DNA of 10,283 bases, taken from contig DATIJV010000137.1 of the NCBI GenBank assembly GCA_035478255.1, positions 1 through 10,283 on the forward strand, written 5' to 3'. Source of the DNA: DATIJJ01 sp035478255. GTDB lineage: Bacteria > Pseudomonadota > Gammaproteobacteria > DSM-16500. The position numbers and the translations under genes are program-made. The notes beneath the pieces were generated by a model. The model was not told the DNA's origin. It was given only the letters and a program-made list of their open reading frames with translations, and ran no database searches. Of the stretch, positions 1 through 6,048 are shown piece after piece (position 1 is the first letter of the stretch; the number at the start of each line of letters is the position of its first letter).

Positions 1-42
1 GGCGAAGCAATCCAGGCTTTTAAAAACCTGGATTGCTTCGCC
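1..42. repeat. Perfect palindromic interspersed repeat (16-bp arms)
   Basis: Arms 1-16 and 27-42 are perfect reverse complements around a 10-nt AT-rich centre. The arm core is gcaatccagg / cctggattgc. The next bases, including ctcgcaaagacgg at 54-66, resemble the dispersed 'ggattgcttcg...ctcgcaa' palindromes I recall from genomes of several intracellular bacteria; that link is from memory. The element touches the window edge and may extend further left. It could also act as a bidirectional terminator for an upstream gene, but there is no clear T-tract right after the stem. Confidence 0.8.
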
Positions 43-144
43 GAAAAGCACGGCTCGCAAAGACGGCTCATTTGCAGCATTATCATTTACAATTTCAATT
101 TCGCGCCAGCGACTAATTAACTTTTGCTTAACTTAATGGCAGTG

Positions 145-177
145 GGGGATAGGGGAAGGAGGTCACCGAATACTTAC
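145..177. repeat. Short repeat module shared with the right-end and central repeats
   Basis: Positions 145-163 (ggggataggggaaggaggt) recur as the reverse complement of about 9998-10016 with one or two differences. Positions 166-177 (ccgaatacttac) recur exactly at 5345-5356. The stretch from 43 to 190 contains no plausible gene; apart from these modules I see nothing in it. The module looks like a fragment of a dispersed repeat family represented three times in this window. Confidence 0.6.
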
Positions 178-190
178 TGAATTTTTGGCG

Positions 191-252
191 TTGTTGCGCA
201 ACTCATTGATTTTTCGTGCCCGAGCCCGAAAAATCAGTGAATTGCGCAACAA
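191..252. repeat. Long hairpin behind typA (26-nt arms)
   Basis: Arms 191-216 and 227-252 are reverse complements at 24 of 26 positions around a 10-nt loop. In RNA, one of the two differences is a G-U wobble and one a mismatch, on either strand. It lies 12 bp beyond the typA stop codon and would be transcribed at the 3' end of that mRNA. Read from the typA side, the sequence after the stem has only a short mixed run (cgccaaaaatt), not a T-tract. It may act as a 3'-end stabiliser or factor-dependent terminator, but it may equally be an inserted palindromic element. Confidence 0.7.
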
Positions 253-263
253 GGCGGCCGCAG

Positions 264-2075
264 CTATACTTTGGACGCCCTTTTTCTTTCATGTTCCTTG
301 AGAAATTTTTTACGGACGCGAATAGATTGCGGAGTCACTTCCACCAATTCATCATCATCAATAAATTCTAAAGCCTGTTCCAAAGACATAATAATCGGTG
401 GTGTTAAGTTAATATTTTCATCCGAGCCTGCAGCGCGAATATTCGTCAACTGTTTAGCTTTACAGGCATTGACGACCAAATCATTGTCGCGAGAATGAAT
501 GCCGACAATCATTCCTTCATAAACTTCGGTCTGAGGCCCAATAATCATCCGCCCGCGTTCTTGCAAATTCCATAATGCAAATGCCAATGCTGTGCCGGAT
601 TGATTGGAGATCAACACACCATTTTGACGCTGCGCAAATTCGCCTTTTACAGCAGGCCCATAATGACTGAACACATGATGCAGCAATCCTGTTCCCGATG
701 TCAGGGTCAAAAATTCAGTATGAAAACCAATGAGCGCACGCGCGGGAATAATATAATCCAGACGCACACGGCCTTTATCATCGGTCATCATATTTTTCAA
801 TTCGCCGCGACGACTGCCTAGTTTCTCCATGATGGCACCTTGATGCGTTGTTTCAATATCAACCGCCATGGTTTCATAAGGTTCCTGCAATTCACCATCG
901 ACCATTTTAGTGATAACTTCTGGCCGCGAAACAGCCAATTCAAATCCTTCGCGGCGCATATTTTCAATCAGAATGGAAAGGTGTAATTCACCGCGGCCAG
1001 ATACTTTAAATTTATCTGGATCTGCTGTATCTTCCACACGCAAGGCAACGTTATGTAATAATTCCTGATCGAGACGTTCGCGAATTTTACGTGTTGTAAC
1101 AAATTTTCCTTCACGTCCCGCAAACGGAGAAGTATTCACTTGAAACGTCATGCTAACTGTTGGCTCATCCACACTTAATGGCGGCAAAGCTTCCACGTTC
1201 GCAGGATCACACAAAGTGTCAGAAATTTTCAATTCTTCAATGCCCGTAATCGCCACAATATCACCCGCATTGGCTGCTGCGACTTCACTCCGCTCTAATC
1301 CCAAATACTCCAGTACTTGCAGAATACGGCCCTGACGTGTTTTTCCGTCACGGTCAATCACAGTGACTGACATATTCGTTTTAGCCTGGCCGCGCTTGAT
1401 TCGTCCAATCCCAATCATGCCGACATAGCTTGAATAATCAAGCGTACTGATCTGCATCTGAAAAGGACCGTTGGGATCAACATCTGGAGGCGGTACGCGC
1501 GTAACGATAGTTTCAAACAAAGGATCCATATTATTGCTATCTTGTGCCAAGTCCAGTTTGGCATAACCCAACAATGCAGAAGTATAAACAATTGGAAAAT
1601 CGAGCTGCTCGTCTGTCGCGCCTAAGCGGTCAAACAAATCAAACACTTGATCGACAACCCAGTCCGGTCTTGCACCTGGACGATCAATTTTATTGATTAC
1701 CACGATTGGATTTAAACCTTGAGCAAACGCTTTCTGCGTCACAAAACGTGTTTGCGGCATGGGGCCGTCGACCGCATCCACTAGCAGTAATACCGAATCG
1801 ACCATCGATAAAATACGTTCTACTTCACCGCCAAAGTCCGCATGTCCAGGTGTATCGACGATATTAATCCGGTAATCGCCCCATTTTAATGCCGTATTTT
1901 TTGCGAGAATGGTAATACCCCGTTCACGTTCCAGGTCATTGCTATCCATCACGCGTTCAGTGTTGGTTGTTTTTTTAGATAAGCTGGCAGTTTGTTGTAA
2001 TAATTTATCGACCAGAGTCGTTTTGCCATGGTCAACGTGCGCGATAATCGCGATATTTCTTAATTGTTCTGACAC
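264..2075 (-). CDS. typA: Ribosome-associated GTPase TypA/BipA
   Basis: This is a translational GTPase of the EF-G/LepA superfamily. BipA binds 70S ribosomes and assists assembly of the large subunit, especially at low temperature or under stress. At 603 residues it matches the family's usual length (about 607 in E. coli). The G domain shows P-loop AHVDHGKT (12-19), the RGITI switch (52-56), DTPGH (74-78) and NKID (128-131). After it come a beta-barrel domain II from about residue 205, EF-G-like domains III and V, and the BipA-specific C-terminal domain ending in a basic tail. The start is GTG at 2075, with an AGGA Shine-Dalgarno (complement of 2084-2087) 8 nt upstream. It diverges from glnA, as in enteric bacteria. 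A weak -10-like TAGAAT lies on the minus strand at 2108-2113. The identification is very secure. Confidence 0.98.
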   Translation of the reverse strand: MSEQLRNIAIIAHVDHGKTTLVDKLLQQTASLSKKTTNTERVMDSNDLERERGITILAKNTALKWGDYRINIVDTPGHADFGGEVERILSMVDSVLLLVDAVDGPMPQTRFVTQKAFAQGLNPIVVINKIDRPGARPDWVVDQVFDLFDRLGATDEQLDFPIVYTSALLGYAKLDLAQDSNNMDPLFETIVTRVPPPDVDPNGPFQMQISTLDYSSYVGMIGIGRIKRGQAKTNMSVTVIDRDGKTRQGRILQVLEYLGLERSEVAAANAGDIVAITGIEELKISDTLCDPANVEALPPLSVDEPTVSMTFQVNTSPFAGREGKFVTTRKIRERLDQELLHNVALRVEDTADPDKFKVSGRGELHLSILIENMRREGFELAVSRPEVITKMVDGELQEPYETMAVDIETTHQGAIMEKLGSRRGELKNMMTDDKGRVRLDYIIPARALIGFHTEFLTLTSGTGLLHHVFSHYGPAVKGEFAQRQNGVLISNQSGTALAFALWNLQERGRMIIGPQTEVYEGMIVGIHSRDNDLVVNACKAKQLTNIRAAGSDENINLTPPIIMSLEQALEFIDDDELVEVTPQSIRVRKKFLKEHERKRASKV

Positions 2076-2097
2076 GATAAAGATCCTGAATAATTTT

Positions 2098-2131
2098 AAA
2101 AGCCAATATTCTAACCGAAATGGCTTTTTTT
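2098..2131. terminator. Terminator-like hairpin between divergent typA and glnA
   Basis: Arms 2098-2105 (aaaagcca) and 2121-2128 (tggctttt) form an 8-bp stem with a 15-nt loop. A run of seven T residues starts within the 3' arm on the plus strand, so the element looks like a weak intrinsic terminator. It lies upstream of both genes rather than behind one, so it may be a leader or attenuator element, may insulate the divergent promoters, or may be fortuitous. Confidence 0.4.
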
Positions 2132-2146
2132 AGCTAATCTTCATAG

Positions 2147-2183
2147 GTAGAATACCTCATATTTTGCTAACGGAGTATTCTAC
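2147..2183 (+). promoter_or_regulatory. Inverted repeat overlapping the glnA ribosome binding site
   Basis: gtagaatac (2147-2155) and gtattctac (2175-2183) are perfect 9-bp inverted repeats ending 2 nt before the glnA ATG (2186). The Shine-Dalgarno GGAG (2172-2175) sits at the base of the right arm. In an mRNA starting upstream of 2147, the stem would lie immediately beside or over the ribosome binding site. As DNA it could instead be a dyad operator. A -10-like TAGAAT at 2148-2153 overlaps the left arm, so if transcription starts there the hairpin would not form in RNA. The arms are seen directly; the role is inferred. Confidence 0.55.
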
Positions 2184-2185
2184 TA

Positions 2186-3592
2186 ATGCCTGCCACTATA
2201 AAAAAAATGCTTGAGCAACACAATGCCGAATTTGTTGATTTTCGTTTCTGTGATTTGCGCGGAAAAGAACATCATGTAACGATCCCAAAAGCTAAAGTCG
2301 AAGACGCTTTGTTTCGAGATGGAAAAGTGTTTGATGGCTCATCAATTGCTGGTTGGTGCATGATTAATAAATCCGACATGGTACTGAAGCCAGATACTAG
2401 TACCGCCGTACTCGACCCTTTTTGTGAAGTACCTACAATTAATATTCGTTGTGATATTTATGATCCTGTGACTAAACAGCCGTATTCACGCGATCCGCGG
2501 GCAGTCGCTCGGCGTGCAGAAGCTTATTTAAAAGATTCGGGCATTGCGGAAATCTGCTATTTTGGTCAGGAAGTAGAGTTTTTTGTTTTTGATGATGTTC
2601 GCTGGGAAATCGCAATGAATGGTTGTTTTTATGAAGTTGATTCGCGAGAAGGCGCCTGGAATAACGGCGTATTGATGGAAGACGGCAACTTAGGACATCG
2701 TCCCCGCATTAAAGGCGGATATTTTCCCGTGCCGCCGGTTGATTCTTCTCATGACTTACGGTCGATGATGTGCCAGACATTAATGGAGATGGGATTGACG
2801 CCAGAAGTGCATCATCATGAAGTCGCGACCAGTAATCAAAATGAAATTACCACACGTTACAACACATTGTTAGTCAAAGCGGATGAAATGCTAGTCTTTA
2901 AATATGTATTGCATAATGTGGCGCATTCGCTTGGCAAAACCGTGACATTTATGCCTAAACCTCTGGTTGGCGATAATGGCAGCGGTTTGCATTGTCATCA
3001 GTCTCTCGCGAGCGGCGGAAAAAATTTATTCGCAGGCAATGCGTATGCGGGCTTGTCGCAATTAGCCTTGTATTATATTGGCGGCATTATCAAACATGCG
3101 CGTGCGCTGAATGCATTTACCAATCCCAGTACCAATAGTTATAAGCGTCTGGTTCCAGGATTTGAAGCGCCTGTCACGATGGTTTATTCAGAAAGTAATC
3201 GTTCAGCGGGAATTCGTATACCATTTGTGTTTAGCGAAAAAGAAAAACGCATTGAAGCGCGTTTTCCTGATGCAATGGCGAATCCTTATCTGGCGTTTTC
3301 TGCGATGTTAATGGCAGGATTGGATGGAATTAAAAATAAAATTCATCCTGGCGATGCGGTGGATGAAGATCTTTATCATTTATCACCTGAAAAAGCTAAA
3401 ACGCTTCCCAGTTTGTGTTCATCTTTGGGCGAAGCGCTGGATGCGCTGGAAAAAGACCATGATTTTCTGTTAGCAGGAAATGTGTTTAACAAAGATTTGA
3501 TTGAATCGTATATTCATATTAAACGCGAAGATGTCACGCGTCTCAACATGACGACACATCCCATTGAGTTTGATATGTATTTTAGCGGCTGA
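2186..3592 (+). CDS. glnA: Glutamine synthetase, type I (GSI-beta)
   Basis: It catalyses ATP-dependent condensation of ammonia with glutamate to glutamine, the central step of nitrogen assimilation, as a cytoplasmic dodecamer. Its 468 residues match E. coli GlnA almost exactly. Visible landmarks include DGSS (50-53), metal ligands Glu129 and Glu131 in GQEVEFF, the ATP/metal-site His269 in GSGLHCHQ, Arg339 in NRSAGIRIP and RFPD near 360. The adenylylation tyrosine is Tyr397 (LYHLSPEKAK), so control by GlnE-type adenylylation is likely, as known for GSI-beta. The family's usual GPEPEFF is GQEVEFF here; the glutamates remain. The start is ATG with GGAG 10 nt upstream. No ntrBC (glnLG) follows; instead exonuclease III begins 4 nt after the stop. 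Confidence 0.98.
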   Translation: MPATIKKMLEQHNAEFVDFRFCDLRGKEHHVTIPKAKVEDALFRDGKVFDGSSIAGWCMINKSDMVLKPDTSTAVLDPFCEVPTINIRCDIYDPVTKQPYSRDPRAVARRAEAYLKDSGIAEICYFGQEVEFFVFDDVRWEIAMNGCFYEVDSREGAWNNGVLMEDGNLGHRPRIKGGYFPVPPVDSSHDLRSMMCQTLMEMGLTPEVHHHEVATSNQNEITTRYNTLLVKADEMLVFKYVLHNVAHSLGKTVTFMPKPLVGDNGSGLHCHQSLASGGKNLFAGNAYAGLSQLALYYIGGIIKHARALNAFTNPSTNSYKRLVPGFEAPVTMVYSESNRSAGIRIPFVFSEKEKRIEARFPDAMANPYLAFSAMLMAGLDGIKNKIHPGDAVDEDLYHLSPEKAKTLPSLCSSLGEALDALEKDHDFLLAGNVFNKDLIESYIHIKREDVTRLNMTTHPIEFDMYFSG

Positions 3593-3596
3593 TCTG

Positions 3597-4397
3597 ATGG
3601 GTGCATTCAAGATTGCAACATGGAATGTCAATTCATTAAAAGTGCGTTTACCACAGGTATTAGAGTGGCTCGCAGCAGAACAGCCGGATATTTTGGCGCT
3701 GCAGGAATTAAAAATTCCGACTGAAATTTTTCCATTTGATGAATTACGTCGCGCGGGATATGAAGCAGTCGTGAATGGGCAGAAAACCTATAACGGTGTG
3801 GCGCTTCTTTATCGCAATGTGATGCCAGAAAATATTCTGATTGAATTTTCTGAGCTGCAAGATCCTCAACGCCGCATGATAGCAGCCACATTTAATGATG
3901 TGCGAGTTGTCAATCTTTATGTTCCAAATGGCGAGAGTGTTCATTCAGAAAAATATCAATACAAATTAAATTGGCTGAAGCATTTAAAGCTTTTTTTGAC
4001 GAATGAAAAAAAGCAATATTCAAATATTATTTTGCTGGGCGATTTTAATATCGCGCCTCAAAATGAAGATGTATATGATCCGATGGCTTGCGAAGGAAAA
4101 GTCTTGTTTAGCCTGCCTGAGCGGGCAGAATTTGAAGCTTTGCTGGATTTGGATTTTAAGGATTGTTTTAGACTGCGAAGCCAGCCGGAAAAGAGCTTTA
4201 GTTGGTGGGATTATCGGTTAAATTCATTTAAACGCAATCTAGGATTGCGGATAGATCATATTCTTGCAAGCGCGAAATTAGCGAAGCATTGTAAACAATG
4301 CAGAATCGACAAGACACCGCGCGGATGGGAGCGTCCAACTGACCATGCGCCTGTGGTGGCAGAGTTTAGCGAGTATATATGTCATTTAATTTACTAA
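3597..4397 (+). CDS. xth: Exodeoxyribonuclease III (AP endonuclease, XthA/ExoA family)
   Basis: This is an Mg-dependent nuclease of base excision repair that cleaves 5' of abasic sites and trims 3' ends. The 266 residues match E. coli XthA (268). The exonuclease-endonuclease-phosphatase fold motifs are all present: WNVNSL (Asn10), LQELK (Glu37), LYVPNG (Tyr108), LLGDFNIAP (Asp149, Asn151), SWWDYR, RIDHILAS (Asp220) and PTDHAPV (Asp249, catalytic His250). I start at ATG 3597, which puts the family's FKIATWNVNSLK at the N-terminus. The in-frame TTG at 3564 would overlap glnA and add an atypical leader. No good Shine-Dalgarno precedes 3597, so translation is probably coupled to glnA, whose stop is 4 nt upstream. 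The last seven residues after VVAEFSE form a short unusual tail. Confidence 0.95.
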   Translation: MGAFKIATWNVNSLKVRLPQVLEWLAAEQPDILALQELKIPTEIFPFDELRRAGYEAVVNGQKTYNGVALLYRNVMPENILIEFSELQDPQRRMIAATFNDVRVVNLYVPNGESVHSEKYQYKLNWLKHLKLFLTNEKKQYSNIILLGDFNIAPQNEDVYDPMACEGKVLFSLPERAEFEALLDLDFKDCFRLRSQPEKSFSWWDYRLNSFKRNLGLRIDHILASAKLAKHCKQCRIDKTPRGWERPTDHAPVVAEFSEYICHLIY

Positions 4398-4494
4398 AAA
4401 ACAGTAATTGTCTACATAAAAATCAATTAAAATAGTGTATACTTACCATATGTATTGTTTTTGAACGAAATGCTAATACATGTGAGGTTCCAGT

Positions 4495-5253
4495 ATGCGT
4501 AGTACACCTATCCCTGTAGGAAATAAAACAGAATCCCCGGATGTTAAGAAAGAAGCTGAGGCAAAAATAGCTGAGGAAAAAGAAGCTTTAATACAAGATA
4601 TGGTGAAGCAGTTTTTCGAGGTTGTGAAATCTGAAAAGATTGATGGGTCACCAGTTAGTCGGACGCACAACCTTATGCGTGCTAATGAGAATATTCGTAT
4701 GCGCGACCGTGTATTGAGGAATATCCAAGAGGATAAGACAGAGGTACCGGAGGTCAAACATGCAGCCGAAATTTTGCTTCTCCTTGGGGAGGTAATGAAT
4801 GTTGTAGAGTATAAAAAACCCGATGAAGCTTTGCCGGCTTTCATCGAGGCAATTAAAAATCCTAACTTAACTGTAAAGTATGCCAATGTTATTTATCTGT
4901 GTTATTGCCAAACCTGTTACGCCCAAAAACAGGATCGCAATTTGGCGTCTCAATGGCTTAAGCCAAACCTCACAACTCCCCTATGGCAAAAAACCATGTT
5001 GGAAGTGCGTGGGATTGTTCTGGACAAATTGAAGAAGGAAGTAGCAAAGATTGAGTCACCAGAAGGAAAAATTCAATTTTTGGAAGATGCAAAAAAATTA
5101 CCTATTCTTCGTGATCACAGAAAAAATTTTGTAATTGCTGGATCACTCTGGCAAACAAAGTCTCTAGATGCTGTTGATGTTATGATCAGTGATGTGAAGA
5201 AAGCGCAAAAGGCCAGCCCCGGTTCCAATCCCAATCCCAGGTCTTCAGGTTAA
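4495..5253 (+). CDS. Orphan alpha-helical protein with a TPR-like segment
   Basis: I do not recognise this protein. It has 252 residues and a highly charged N-terminal helix, likely coiled coil (about 16-48, rich in K/E/A). Residues 91-124 fit a degenerate tetratricopeptide pattern (LLLG..., then A112, F116, A119 and P123, with a two-residue insertion in the loop). The C-terminus is polar and probably disordered (SPGSNPNPRSSG). There is no signal peptide, membrane span or enzymatic motif. The start is ATG 4495 with GAGG (4484-4487) 7 nt upstream. It stands alone, 97 bp after xth, and is followed 35 nt after its stop by a perfect hairpin whose relative also follows the other orphan gene (8690-9916). 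In a Legionellales context a type IV-secreted effector is a reasonable hypothesis, but nothing here proves secretion. Confidence 0.75.
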   Translation: MRSTPIPVGNKTESPDVKKEAEAKIAEEKEALIQDMVKQFFEVVKSEKIDGSPVSRTHNLMRANENIRMRDRVLRNIQEDKTEVPEVKHAAEILLLLGEVMNVVEYKKPDEALPAFIEAIKNPNLTVKYANVIYLCYCQTCYAQKQDRNLASQWLKPNLTTPLWQKTMLEVRGIVLDKLKKEVAKIESPEGKIQFLEDAKKLPILRDHRKNFVIAGSLWQTKSLDAVDVMISDVKKAQKASPGSNPNPRSSG

Positions 5254-5288
5254 ATGCGAAAAGAGCCTTTTAAAATCTTTAATATAGC

Positions 5289-5336
5289 TCTCGCTAATGA
5301 TTTTTAGGTATAAACACCTAAAAATCATTAGCGAGA
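5289..5336. repeat. Perfect 21-bp inverted repeat (hairpin HP1) behind the orphan gene
   Basis: Arms 5289-5309 and 5316-5336 are perfect reverse complements with a 6-nt loop (ataaac). The arm ends in attttaggt. It begins 35 nt after the stop of the upstream gene. A T-tract is absent on both sides, so it is not a classical intrinsic terminator. A diverged relative starts at 9923 behind the second orphan gene: the left arms agree at about 19 of 22 positions (ctctcgc.. atga. ttttaggt). Confidence 0.85.
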
Positions 5337-5372
5337 AACTTCCGCCGAATACTTACCCGGATATTTCATCAT
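5328..5372 (-). pseudogene. Possible remnant of an IS transposase N-terminus
   Basis: Read on the minus strand from ATG at 5372, the sequence encodes MMKYPGKYSAEVSR and then stops (TAA at 5330-5328). A GAGG ribosome-binding-like sequence lies upstream, in the complement of 5375-5380. The K-Y-S-A-E-V pattern resembles the start of IS3-family OrfA proteins as I remember them (a short basic leader, then YSxEVRERAV). If so, the coding region is broken off after about 12 codons, at the edge of hairpin HP1. The match is too short to be certain; it may simply be part of a non-coding repeat. Confidence 0.25.
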
Positions 5373-5472
5373 GGAACCTCAGAAAAAGCTTAAAGGCCGC
5401 GTGATGACTCGCAACGCAGTCAGCATGCGGTCTTTGAGCTTTTAATGAGGTTCCATGATGAAATATCCGGGT
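5355..5472. repeat. About 118-bp hairpin with perfect 27-bp outer arms
   Basis: Outer arms 5355-5381 and 5446-5472 are perfect reverse complements. Inner arms 5384-5400 and 5427-5443 match at 15 of 17 positions, and a short apical tgact/agtca pair (5405-5409 and 5418-5422) closes the structure. The outer arm begins acccggatatttcatca, which recurs exactly at 9974-9990, and its left edge overlaps ccgaatacttac (5345-5356), also found at 166-177. The layout looks like two head-to-head copies of the same element end. It may be a MITE-like element or an IS deletion derivative. I see no target-site duplication. Confidence 0.8.
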
Positions 5473-5481
5473 TACCAACCC

Positions 5482-5510
5482 TTGATTCATTTCCTTGTCT
5501 CAGCTATGAT
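5482..5510 (+). promoter_or_regulatory. Sigma70 promoter of rpmE
   Basis: TTGATT (5482-5487) and TATGAT (5505-5510) are separated by exactly 17 bp. Transcription would start near 5517, leaving a leader of about 34 nt before the rpmE ATG. The -35 box begins only 9 bp after the right end of the upstream hairpin. Confidence 0.65.
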
Positions 5511-5550
5511 GGCCAGCTTAATTTTGCTCAGGATTGTTTAAGAGGTTTTT

Positions 5551-5796
5551 ATGAAACAGGATATCCATCCAGAATATCAAGAAATTACTGTAAACTGCAG
5601 TTGCGGCAACACCTTCGTGACCCGTTCGACTGCAGGCAAAAATTTGCATTTAGAAGTATGCTCCAAATGTCATCCTTTCTATACAGGCAAACAGAAAATC
5701 GTCGACACGGCAGGCCGCGTTGAGCGCTTTCAGAAAAAATATAGCCGCCGCGATACGAAAGATTCGGCTAAAACATCAGACCAGCAAAATAAATAA
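5551..5796 (+). CDS. rpmE: Large-subunit ribosomal protein bL31 (zinc-binding form)
   Basis: bL31 bridges the 50S central protuberance and the 30S head. The 81 residues begin MKQDIHPEY, typical of the family, and carry the four zinc cysteines Cys16, Cys18, Cys37 and Cys40 in CSCGN and CSKCHPF, followed by FYTGKQK and the basic segment GRVERFQKKY. It is therefore the C+ (zinc-replete) paralogue type. The C-terminal 17 residues are a polar, lysine-rich extension beyond the usual core of about 65-70. The start is ATG with AGAGG (5541-5545) 5 nt upstream. A good promoter lies just ahead, and the gene appears to be transcribed alone. The identification is very secure. Confidence 0.97.
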   Translation: MKQDIHPEYQEITVNCSCGNTFVTRSTAGKNLHLEVCSKCHPFYTGKQKIVDTAGRVERFQKKYSRRDTKDSAKTSDQQNK

Positions 5797-5838
5797 TTTA
5801 TCCCGTGAACTCACAGGACAGGTTTTTATTTCCCTTAA

Positions 5839-5853
5839 TTAACAAGTTGTTAA
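5839..5853. promoter_or_regulatory. Operator-like palindrome upstream of the malic enzyme gene
   Basis: TTAACAAgTTGTTAA is a 15-nt dyad with perfect 7-bp arms around a single G. It ends 7 bp before a possible -35 box (TTGCAA, 5861-5866, with TAACAT at 5885-5890 after an 18-bp spacer). That position suits a regulator-binding site, but no regulator is identified. Confidence 0.35.
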
Positions 5854-5860
5854 ATAATTA

Positions 5861-5890
5861 TTGCAAAAAGCAGTGGGGCGGGTGTAACAT
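5861..5890 (+). promoter_or_regulatory. Candidate promoter for the malic enzyme-MFS operon
   Basis: TTGCAA (5861-5866) and TAACAT (5885-5890) are spaced by 18 bp, giving a leader of about 150 nt. An alternative -35-like TTGACC at 5971-5976 lacks a convincing -10 box. The rest of the rpmE to malic enzyme gap (5797-6048) shows no gene that I would support. Confidence 0.35.
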
Positions 5891-6048
5891 GATGCAAAAT
5901 ATCATTAAGTATTGTTTGATAGTCTCCTCGCAATTTTATCTTCTCTTCAGTTCACCGCTTTTCCACCCGCTTGACCCAAATGGCTGTAAGCTTTAACGGT
6001 TTCTTAAACATTCGATGATTTTTATAAAATAACGAGAAGGTTTGCGAC

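Noticed and set aside
2121..2135. Sigma54 promoter for glnA
   Set aside because: A GG is followed by GC after 9 rather than 10 bases, and the flanking consensus bases are missing.
3564..3596. TTG start for exonuclease III overlapping glnA
   Set aside because: It would add an 11-residue leader atypical for the family. ATG 3597 puts the conserved FKIATWNVNSL at the expected distance.
4385..4443. PmrA-type box or strong promoter ahead of the first orphan gene
   Set aside because: TTAA-like and TATACT-like strings are present, but their spacing and partners do not fit in this AT-rich spacer.
4473..4886. A 137-codon minus-strand frame within the first orphan gene
   Set aside because: It is antisense to a frame with a proper RBS and coherent helical composition, and its translation shows no recognisable domain.
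5445..5723. A 92-codon open frame overlapping rpmE
   Set aside because: It starts inside the hairpin arm and runs in another frame through the clearly genuine rpmE.
5797..5835. Intrinsic terminator behind rpmE
   Set aside because: The possible stem (cc.gtg / cac.gg) is short with a mismatch, and the T-run lies several bases beyond it.
5805..5996. A 63-codon open frame between rpmE and malic enzyme
   Set aside because: It has a GTG start without a Shine-Dalgarno and a composition typical of AT-rich spacer. An internal ATG at 5889 gives a slightly hydrophobic peptide but again no convincing RBS.
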